Below, in pieces: positions 1-5,596 of a stretch of 5,596 bases of DNA. Numbering within the stretch: position 1 is the first letter of the stretch; every line of letters starts with the position of its first letter. The notes under the pieces are model-generated. The model saw only the letters and a program-made list of their open reading frames with translations. It was not told the DNA's origin and did not search any database. Source of the stretch: Geodermatophilaceae bacterium (GTDB taxonomy: Bacteria; Actinomycetota; Actinomycetes; Mycobacteriales; Geodermatophilaceae); the NCBI GenBank assembly GCA_013813215.1, contig JACCSC010000455.1, positions 1 to 5,596 of the forward strand, in the 5' to 3' direction. Both the position numbers and the translations under genes were made by a program.

Positions 1-774
1 ACGATGAACAGCCTGCCCAGCGGCGCGGCCTTCGGCACCCTGGTCCACGAGGTGTTGGAGACGGTCGACACGTCGGCTGGCGATCTTGCCGACGAGTTGT
101 CGCAGCGGTGCCGCGAGGCCGTGGCGCAGCAGCTGGCCGAGGTCGATCCGGTCGCGCTGGCCGCTGCTTTGCTGCCGGTGATGCGTACGCCGCTGGGCTC
201 CGGGACGCTCGCCGACATCGCGCCCGCCGACCGCCTGGTCGAGCTGCACTTCGAGCTACCGCTGGCCGGGGGTGACGAGCCCGTGTCCGGGGACGTGACG
301 TTGCGGCGCGTGTCCGATTTGCTGCGCCGGTGGCTGCCGGCCGACGACGTGTTGGCGCCGTACGCCGATCTGCTGGGCACGGTCGAGGCGCCGGCGCTGC
401 GGGGGTTCCTGTCAGGCTCGATCGACATGGTGGTGCGGGTCGACGGTCCGCGCTACGTCGTGATCGACCACAAGACCAACCGGCTGGCCCGTGGAGACCT
501 GACCGCCCTGCACTACACGAGGGATGCGATGGCGGCGGAGATGCTGCGGGCGCACTACCCGTTGCAGGCCTTGCTGTACTGCGTGGCGGTGCACCGCTAC
601 CTGCGGTGGCGGCAGCAGGGGTACTCGCCGGACGTACATCTCGGTGGGGTGCAGTACTTGTTCGTGCGGGGCATGGTCGGGCCGGCCACGCCGCCCGGGT
701 GCGGCGTCTTCGACTGGCACCCACCGGCGTCGCTGGTGGTCGCGCTGTCCGATCTGCTGGCCGGCCTCTCGTGA
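1..774 (+). CDS. recB: RecB C-terminal nuclease domain (5' end outside window)
   Basis: This is the last 257 residues of RecB, the 3'-5' helicase and nuclease subunit of RecBCD, which unwinds and cuts linear duplex DNA at double-strand breaks. The frame is open from base 1, so the helicase part lies upstream. The visible part is the RecB-type PD-(D/E)XK nuclease. The LPSGAAFGTLVHEVLE segment carries the conserved histidine (visible residue 16). GSIDMVV then IDHKTNRL supply the metal-binding Asp142, Asp156 and Lys158, matching H956, D1067, D1080 and K1082 of E. coli RecB. The YPLQALLY motif (186-193) follows, and then the GVQYLFVRGM strand and the GVFDWHPP end typical of actinobacterial RecB. 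All catalytic residues are present, so the nuclease looks functional. The TGA stop at 772-774 overlaps the recD start, which implies co-transcription and coupled translation. recC is presumably further upstream, but it is not seen. Confidence 0.95.
   Translation, partial: TMNSLPSGAAFGTLVHEVLETVDTSAGDLADELSQRCREAVAQQLAEVDPVALAAALLPVMRTPLGSGTLADIAPADRLVELHFELPLAGGDEPVSGDVTLRRVSDLLRRWLPADDVLAPYADLLGTVEAPALRGFLSGSIDMVVRVDGPRYVVIDHKTNRLARGDLTALHYTRDAMAAEMLRAHYPLQALLYCVAVHRYLRWRQQGYSPDVHLGGVQYLFVRGMVGPATPPGCGVFDWHPPASLVVALSDLLAGLS
771..774 (+). promoter_or_regulatory. GTGA stop/start overlap coupling recB to recD
   Basis: The bases GTGA hold the recD start GTG (771-773) and the recB stop TGA (772-774). 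There is no room for a promoter between the genes and no good Shine-Dalgarno match just upstream, which suggests translational coupling by ribosomes finishing recB. This follows the usual arrangement of subunit genes made in fixed ratio. If recD really starts at ATG 780, the genes would be 5 bp apart and the overlap would be coincidental. Confidence 0.7.
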
Positions 775-2534
775 AGGTGATGTCCGCGCGCGGTGCGCTG
801 GCGGCGTTCAACGACGCGGGGGTTCTGGACGCCGCCGACGTGCACGTCGCCCTTCGGCTGAGCCGACTTGGCGGGGAGACCGACGAGGCGGTGCTGCTCG
901 CGGTGGCGCTGGCCGTGCGGGCAGTGCGGCTGGGCTCGGTGTGCGTCGACCTGCTGCGACTGCGCGAGGTGAACGTCGAGGACGTCGACGTGGCTGCACT
1001 GCCGTGGCCTTTGGACGCGGTGGCTCCGCTGCGGGTGAGTCCGCTGGTGGTGGGCGGTCCGGCCGGCGCCCTGCGGCCGCTGCGGTTGGTCGACACCGAG
1101 GAGGGTCCGCTGCTGTACCTGGAGCGGTACTTCCGGCAGGAGCAGACGATCCGGCAGTTTCTGGACTCCCGGTCCGCGACGGCGCCGCCGTACGACGCTG
1201 CCGTCTTGGCTTCGGGGCTGGCCGCTGGGTTTCCGGCGGCGGCGCCGGACCGGCAGCGGGTGGCGGGGGCGCTGGCTGTCACGCGGTGGACGAGCGTGGT
1301 GACCGGGGGGCCGGGCACGGGTAAGACCTTCACGATCGCGCGGATCATCGCGCTGCTCCAGGGTCAGGAGCCGGGGGTGCGGGTGGCGCTGGCCGCGCCG
1401 ACGGGCAAGGCGGCGGCGCGGTTGGAGGAGAAGGTCGGGGCGCAGGGTCTGGATCTGCGGGCCATGACGCTGCATCGGCTGCTCGGCTGGCGGCCGGGGA
1501 GTTCGACCCGGTTCCGGCACGACGCGAGCAACCGGCTGCCGTACGACGTAGTGGTCGTGGACGAGTGCTCGATGGTGTCGCTGACGATGATGGCTCGGCT
1601 GGTCGAGGCGGTCCGGCCCGATGCACGGCTGGTCCTGGTCGGCGACGCGGACCAGCTGGCCTCGATCGACGCGGGCGCAGTGCTGGGTGATCTGGTCGCG
1701 CGTCCCTCCTCCGCGGCTCCCGACGCAGCACTGACCCAGCTCGTCGGCGCCGACTTGCACGGCCTGTCATGGTCCGAGCTGGTCAACGGAGTGGTCCGCC
1801 TGGCTCGGGGCTACCGCTTCGAGGGCGCGATCGCGGCCTTGGCCGACGCGGTACGCAACGGCGACGCGGATGCGGCGCTGGACTTGCTGAAATCCGGCGA
1901 CCCGTCGATCTCGTTCCACGCGCCGGGCGATGTGGGGGCGCTGCGGGAGGACGTGGTCCGTTCGTCGGCCGCGGTCACCGAGGCCGCGCTGGCCGGGGAC
2001 GTGCCGGGGGCACTGGCGGCGCTGGAGGAGCACCGCCTGCTGTGCGCGCACCGCGAGGGTCCGTACGGCGTGTCCGAGTGGGACCACCGGGCCCGCGAGT
2101 GGGTCCAGGCCGCGACCGGCCGGCGGCTGGACCCCTGGGGCTGGTACCCGGGCCAGCCGCTGCTGGTGACGGCGAACGACTACGACACGAAGGTGTACAA
2201 CGGCGACACCGGTGTGGTCATGGCATCCGGCGACGGTCTGGTGGCGGTCTTCCCCCGGGCCGGTTCCGTCGTCCGGCTGCACCCGTCGCGGCTGGCCTCG
2301 GTGCAGACGGTGTACGCGATGACCATCCACCGCTCCCAGGGCAGCCAGTACCGCCGGGTGTCCGTCGTCCTGCCCGCGGAGGCGTCCGCGCTCCTGACCC
2401 GAGAGTTGCTGTACACGGCCATCACCCGAGCGCGGGAGCACGTCCGCGTCGTCGGCACCGAGGAGTCGGTCCGCGCCGGTGTACAGCGGCAGGTGCTGCG
2501 GGCCAGCGGGCTGCGTCGTACGGCGATCACCTGA
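771..2534 (+). CDS. recD: RecD, exodeoxyribonuclease V alpha subunit (5'-3' helicase)
   Basis: Complete RecD of 587 residues from the GTG at 771, close to the usual actinobacterial length. RecD is the fast 5'-3' SF1 motor of RecBCD. An N-terminal RecD domain (about 1-165) precedes the motor. Motifs seen: Walker A GGPGTGKT (179-186, Lys185); Ia APTGK (209-213); Ib TLHRLLGW (233-240); Walker B VVVVDECSM with Asp264 and Glu265; III GDADQLASIDAGAVLGDL (291-308); IV ARGYRF with Arg349; V YAMTIHRSQGSQ (515-526); VI LLYTAITRAR with Arg553. No motif is damaged, so it should be active. The start is ambiguous between GTG 771, GTG 777 and ATG 780. I prefer 771 because GTGA overlaps the recB stop, while ATG 780 has AAGG only 2 bases upstream, too close for a ribosome-binding site. 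A longer upstream reading in this frame is only antisense-free shadow of recB. It ends at TGA 2532-2534, convergent with the helicase remnant, whose frame overlaps it by 8 bp. Confidence 0.96.
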   Translation: MKVMSARGALAAFNDAGVLDAADVHVALRLSRLGGETDEAVLLAVALAVRAVRLGSVCVDLLRLREVNVEDVDVAALPWPLDAVAPLRVSPLVVGGPAGALRPLRLVDTEEGPLLYLERYFRQEQTIRQFLDSRSATAPPYDAAVLASGLAAGFPAAAPDRQRVAGALAVTRWTSVVTGGPGTGKTFTIARIIALLQGQEPGVRVALAAPTGKAAARLEEKVGAQGLDLRAMTLHRLLGWRPGSSTRFRHDASNRLPYDVVVVDECSMVSLTMMARLVEAVRPDARLVLVGDADQLASIDAGAVLGDLVARPSSAAPDAALTQLVGADLHGLSWSELVNGVVRLARGYRFEGAIAALADAVRNGDADAALDLLKSGDPSISFHAPGDVGALREDVVRSSAAVTEAALAGDVPGALAALEEHRLLCAHREGPYGVSEWDHRAREWVQAATGRRLDPWGWYPGQPLLVTANDYDTKVYNGDTGVVMASGDGLVAVFPRAGSVVRLHPSRLASVQTVYAMTIHRSQGSQYRRVSVVLPAEASALLTRELLYTAITRAREHVRVVGTEESVRAGVQRQVLRASGLRRTAIT

Positions 2535-2566
2535 CGGACAGCCGCTTCACGGGGCTACGTGCCACC

Positions 2567-2638
2567 GCAGCGCTGCGTCCATGTCCGCCAGCGGACGAGC
2601 CGGACGAACTGTGCGACGAGGACGGCCTTCCGGCGCGA
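2567..2638 (+). pseudogene. vapB antitoxin relic, C-terminal tail only
   Basis: In the frame where codons begin at 2567, 2570 and so on, the translation runs AAL, then a short unrelated stretch, then ADEPDELCDEDGLPA (2591-2635). VapB antitoxins of the Rv0623/PSK-transcription-factor type end in a very similar way (AALPV...DEILGYDExGLPx, from memory of the family). The match is short but lies directly upstream of a VapC-like start, as expected for the pair. The usual Tyr before DE is Cys here (TGC for TAC) and one codon of the tail seems missing. The usual stop has become CGA at 2636-2638, so the frame is no longer closed. The DNA-binding N-terminal part is absent, because recD ends 32 bp before this fragment. 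It is a relic, not a gene. Without the neighbouring vapC fragment I would not have called it. Confidence 0.62.
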
Positions 2639-2731
2639 TTGTCGACTCGTCGGCGGTGGTCGCGATCGTCCGCGCCGGCGGCCGAGCGTCTCGCCGAGGC
2701 GCTCCCGGGTGCCGGATCGGCATCCGTCCGC
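2635..2731 (+). pseudogene. vapC PIN-domain toxin relic, N-terminal ~35 residues, frameshifted
   Basis: Two adjacent frames together read like the start of a VapC RNase. IVDSSAVVAIVR (2638-2673) is the first PIN beta strand with the catalytic Asp at 2644-2646. It is followed, one frame over, by APAAERLAEALPGAGSASVR (2672-2731), the usual helix after an EPxAERxAEA motif. Restoring five bases around 2674 would give VRAEPAAERLAEAL in one frame, so a 5-nt deletion is the simplest explanation. The start codon position holds GCG (2635-2637) instead of ATG or GTG. Similarity stops after about 2731, before the second acidic cluster, so no active PIN site can form. The fragment belongs to the VapC family of type II toxins, magnesium-dependent endoribonucleases usually encoded just after vapB with a 4-bp overlap. 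It is non-functional here. Identification rests on order, spacing and motif, not on a search. Confidence 0.68.
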
Positions 2732-2740
2732 AAGGATGCC
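2719..2740. repeat. 7-bp inverted repeat at end of vapC relic
   Basis: GGCATCC (2719-2725) and GGATGCC (2734-2740) are perfect inverted copies separated by 8 bases. The repeat lies where vapC similarity fades. There is no T-tract on either strand, so it is at best a weak terminator-like hairpin. Stems of this size are expected by chance several times in DNA this GC-rich. Confidence 0.25.
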
Positions 2741-3425
2741 ACCAGCACGGATACGCCGGAGGGTCGAGATGGGCCATGAGACCGCCCCTGGTAGCGGTAG
2801 GAGTAGAAGTCGGTGGCCCCCGAGGCGTTGTCGTCGTTGCGGAGCAGGGTCAACTGGTTGCGGGCGTCGGCGCGGCGGCGTTTGGCCACCTGCCGGGCCC
2901 ACTTGTTGGCCGACGTGCTGATCGCCAGCTTGTGTTGTTCGTTGGCCTCGGTGAGTGCCATCCGGTAGAGCGAGCGCCAGCGGTCCAGGGCGGCGTCGAA
3001 GGCGCCGGCGGCGCGACCGATCTGTTCGGTGACCCAGCCGTCGGTCCACCACGGGGGGTCTTGATGGTCCGCGGCCCAGGTCCGCCGCAGGTCGGCCAGC
3101 ACGGTGCCGGCGGACTGCCGGGCGCGACGTTCAGCGGCCTCGTCGTGCAGGGCCTGCCAGAGCTCGGGGTGCACCCGCAGGGTTGGCTCCTCGCCGCCGG
3201 CCTCCACCAGGTCGGTCAGCGAGGAGTGCAGCGACTGACCGGTCTCGGCCAGCCAGATGGCGTGCACATGGGAACGGATGAGGTCCTCGTTGCCCAGGTC
3301 CAGCCGCGGTGCGATGACCGCGCCGGCCACGAGGTCGCGGGAACGCCGGAACCAGTACCTGTCGTGGGCGTTGCCGGCCGAGCAGTAGGCGAGAACCAGC
3401 GCCTGCTGGCCGCTGCGGCCGGCCC

Positions 3426-3428
3426 GGG
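3426..3428 (-). other. Frameshift site inside helicase motif VI
   Basis: On the - strand the sequence after QRSG (ending at 3428) reads in the original frame as PGRPQRPAG, while the frame one base over reads RAGRSGQQALVLAYCS from 3426. Deleting one C of the CCC (G on the + strand at 3426-3428) restores QRSGRAGRSGQ, the canonical SF2 motif VI with its arginine finger. The unshifted frame runs on to a stop at about 3131 with a Pro/Arg/Gly-rich nonsense peptide. The run is only three bases, so it is not a strong homopolymer error site, although a sequencing error remains possible. Confidence 0.9.
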
Positions 3429-5596
3429 CCGGAGCGCTGGGCGTAATTGGCCGGGGTCGGCGGTGCGTTGCGCATCGCCACCGCGTTGAGGTCGCTGATG
3501 TCGACCCCCAGCTCCAGGGTCGGCGAGCAGTAGAGCAGCGGAAGCTCACCGGCCCGGAAGGCGTCCTCGCGGCGCTGCCGGTCATCCGGGGCCACCTGGG
3601 CGGTGTGTTCGCGGGCGTGCAGGCCGGCGTAGTCGGCGGCCAGGCCGCGGTAGAGGTCCCGGAAGAAGGGGTTCACCCGGGCGGTCTCCTCGCCCTGGAA
3701 CGTCCGCCGCAGCGGGTCGGCCGCGGCAAAATGTCCTGCCCCCGCTTGCCAGGTGAGCGCCGCCGGGTTGAGCCGGTAGGCCGGTCCGTCGGCGGCCTCG
3801 AACGTCACCAGCAGACCGTTGCGGGTGAGCACGGTGAACAGGTCGTCGATGACGTGCTGGGCGTCGGCGACGTCGGCCACTCCGGTCAGTCCGGAGGCGT
3901 GCCGCCGCAGGTAGCGGCCGAAGGCACCCCGCCCGCTCACCGCGAGCACGCTGCGCCTGCCGCCGGGCCGGGAGGGGCGGGGAACGACGAGGCCGACCTC
4001 GCCGACCTGCTCGTCGTCGGACATCGCCCACGGCTCAATGAGGTGGGCTCGGGACAGCCGCATGATCCGCTCGAAGCCCTCCTCGCGGAGGCAATCCACG
4101 TCGATCGCGCGGACCCGGCGGAACTCATCCAGCAGGATGCGGCCCAGCTCCGCGCGCTGCTCTGCGCTGGCCCCCTCCAGGAGGAAGGTGCCGGCCCAGG
4201 AGGGTTCATCGGCGGCCAACTCGGGCAGATCACGGTAGGCAATCTTGAGCAGGCCGGTCTGCTCCAGGTTGGGCATCGTCACCCGCCAGCCCCGCTGCAG
4301 GTCGACGTACAGCTGGTACTCCACGACCGATCGCAGGGCTCGTTCGGCGTCCGCCTTGGCCGCGAACTTCGCCTCGGGGCTGCGTGCAAAGTCGCGCATC
4401 TGCAGGCCGAGGGCCGCCGTCACTTGGGGCGCGATGTCCTCGTGGGCCAGGCCGCCGGCCGGACCCTGGTCCAGCGCGTGGTACAGCGCGGCCCGCAGCT
4501 GAGCGACCTTGACGAAGTCGTTGGCGTGCCCGGCCTGCAGGCTCGCGTCCTGCCGGTTGTCGACGAAGGTCAGTAGCTTCCGTGCCTTCGGGTGCAGCTC
4601 GCTCTCGGGTAGTTGCCGCAGGCCGCGCACGATCGACGTACTGAGCAGGGTCATGGCACTGGAACGGCCCTCGACGTCCAGGGTGGCCAGCTTGCCGAAG
4701 TCGTTGCCGCGGACCTGTTCGTAGGAGACGCCACAGCGCAGGCAGAACGCGAACGGCGTGGACATGAACCAGGCGCGCAGGCCTGGCCCGTCCGAGTCGA
4801 CCGAGCCGTCGGGCCGGATCCGCACTTCCTCGGGGAGGTACTTCTTCTTGCTGTCGATGATGTCCGGCTGGTCGTGGCCCGCGTCGCTGGTCAGCCAGGC
4901 GTCGGGGAGGCGCCCGGCGGTCAGTGGGTTGTCGGGCCAGGGAAGGTCGCTGCTCACATAGAGATAGCCGGTGACCCGATCACCGCCGCTGGCGTCGGCG
5001 TCCCGCCGGGAGACGAAGGTGGACCGGCCCTGCGCTGTGGTCCTGGCGACGACGAGGTACTCCTGGCCGCACTCGCGGCAGAACCCTAGGGGTAGCAGCA
5101 CCTTGTCCGGTTGTTCGGGGACGCAGACCTGATAGTCGCCGGTGATGTACCGGTCCGCCTCGGGCTCGAGCGAGACGTAGACGGTGTCGCCCTTGGAGAG
5201 GAACTGGTGTAGCCGGAAGGCGAAGACGGGCCGGCTCGTGTTCGGGTCGGTGACGCGGGAGCCAGCCTGCAGCATGACGCGGAGGGCTTCGCGACAGGTC
5301 GACGGTGCGGTGCCCGTCTGTGCCGCCAGCTCGTCGGCGGCATCGGGCAGCGTCGTGGGAGATCGGCGGATCAGGCGGCCGGTCTCCGCCTCGGTCTCCA
5401 GGCCGAAGGCGGACTCGATCCAGGACGCCAGCGGGTCGGCGGCCACGCCGGCGTAGGTGCCGGGCGGCTGCCCCCGGTCGGCCCGCTCGACCGCCGCCCG
5501 TAGCGCCCCCACGTCGCCATCGGGCTCCGGCGTGGCCCGGATCAGCGTCTCGCCAATGACCCGGTCGGCCGTGACCTCGGCGCCGAAGAGCCGGGT

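Larger units (their letters stand above)
2535..2790. other. Junction interval between recD and helicase remnant, no intact gene
   Basis: These 256 bp separate the recD stop from the last recognisable helicase codon. No frame on either strand gives a complete gene. The + strand contains broken vapB and vapC fragments (about 2567-2731). The - strand is read through by the helicase frame, but the resulting Arg/Ser/Ala-rich peptide has no resemblance to the family. About 30 bp just after recD and about 60 bp (2732-2790) before the helicase have no assignment. No U-tract terminator is visible for recD. Confidence 0.7.
2527..5596 (-). pseudogene. Giant SF2 DEAD/DEAH helicase (COG1205/DUF1998-like), frameshifted and 3'-truncated
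   Basis: The reading frame enters from the right edge (5596) with SRLFG-type sequence (RLFGAEVTADRVIGETL), which in this family lies after the ATPase motifs I-III, so the N-terminus is outside the window. Numbering from the edge: SRPVFAFRLHQFLSKGDTVY; two zinc-knuckle halves, CRECG (Cys173, Cys176) and CLRCG (Cys285, Cys288); motif IV LLTFVDNRQDASLQAGHANDFV region (341-362); motif V LLYCSPTLELGVDIS (687-701); motif VI PTPANYAQRSG (to 723). There the frame breaks at 3426-3428. Removing one base gives RAGRSGQQALVLAYCS and continues through NEDLIRSHVHAIWL to DFYSYRY at 2791. Beyond that, homology ends and 87 unrelated residues run to TGA at 2527-2529. The usual long C-terminal part, with a DUF1998-type zinc domain in this family, is missing. 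A GTG at 5510-5512 is internal and is not the real start. Relatives act on DNA; some (DrmA, MrfA) work in phage defence or repair. The specific role here is unknown. Two independent lesions argue for a pseudogene. Confidence 0.85.

Noticed and set aside
597..1760. Long open frame (387 codons) on the - strand opposite recB/recD
   Set aside because: Low-complexity Arg/Pro/Gln/His-rich translation with no motif, directly antisense to clearly conserved RecB and RecD motifs; typical stop-poor shadow in GC-rich DNA.
1767..2441. Open frame of 224 codons on the - strand opposite the recD 3' half
   Set aside because: Antisense to RecD motifs V and VI, composition Arg/Gln/Val/His-rich, no recognisable domain.
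2583..2596. Hairpin GTCCGC-CA-GCGGAC as a possible recD terminator
   Set aside because: The two-base loop is too tight, there is no T-tract, and it overlaps the vapB-like coding relic.
3131..3427. Unshifted continuation of the helicase frame to a stop near 3131 as the true C-terminus
   Set aside because: The translation becomes Pro/Arg/Gly-rich nonsense right after QRSG, while the adjacent frame carries the conserved family sequence.
3408..3440. Programmed ribosomal frameshifting in the helicase
   Set aside because: The shift site lacks a recognised slippery heptamer, lies inside an invariant motif, and the gene is also truncated at its 3' end, so decay or sequencing error is simpler.
2479..3489. 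Open frame of 336 codons on the + strand spanning the recD end, junction and helicase
   Set aside because: It contains the genuine-looking IVDSSAVVAIV fragment, but the rest is shadow of recD and of the helicase; it is not a gene as a whole.
3605..4576. Open frame of 323 codons on the + strand opposite the helicase
   Set aside because: Gly/Val/Gln-rich shadow of the helicase codon pattern; the - strand carries clear motifs IV to VI across the same bases.

Overview
The window is very GC-rich DNA with strong third-position G/C bias, 4-bp gene overlaps and actinobacterial-type recB and recD genes. This points to a high-GC Actinomycetota; I cannot name the genus. It splits into three parts: an intact core DNA-repair operon (1-2534, + strand), a short scrambled junction (2535-2790), and a large damaged accessory helicase gene (2791-5596, - strand, running off the right edge).

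Left part. The end of recB (nuclease domain with its catalytic His, Asp, Asp and Lys) is followed through a GTGA stop/start overlap by a complete recD. All recognisable SF1 helicase motifs of RecD are present. Together with RecC, expected upstream of the window, these form the RecBCD helicase-nuclease, which processes double-strand breaks and degrades foreign linear DNA.

Junction. Between recD and the helicase lies about 260 bp with no intact gene. Read on the + strand it holds what I interpret as a relic of a vapB-vapC toxin-antitoxin pair: a VapB-like C-terminal tail ending in DEDGLPA, then a PIN-domain N-terminus (IVDSSAVVAIV ... AERLAEAL). They are spaced exactly as in a pair with a 4-bp stop/start overlap. 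The overlap now reads GCGA, so both the vapB stop and the vapC start are gone. The vapC fragment is also frameshifted and cut after about 35 residues.

Right part. The - strand encodes about 935 residues of a giant SF2 DEAD/DEAH-type helicase (COG1205/DUF1998-like), including two CxxC zinc-knuckle halves and helicase motifs IV, V and VI. The frame is broken by one extra base inside motif VI (QRSG/RAGRSGQ). The homology then stops abruptly after FYSYRY, where such proteins usually continue into a long C-terminal part. The remaining frame reads 87 residues antisense through the vapBC relic and stops 8 bp inside the end of recD.

The picture is a conserved recBCD operon bordering the eroded edge of an accessory, possibly defence-related, island. 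At least one deletion has joined helicase and toxin-antitoxin debris. I see no tRNA, rRNA, CRISPR array, insertion sequence or clear promoter. I found no convincing new intact system; the novelty lies in the decay pattern.
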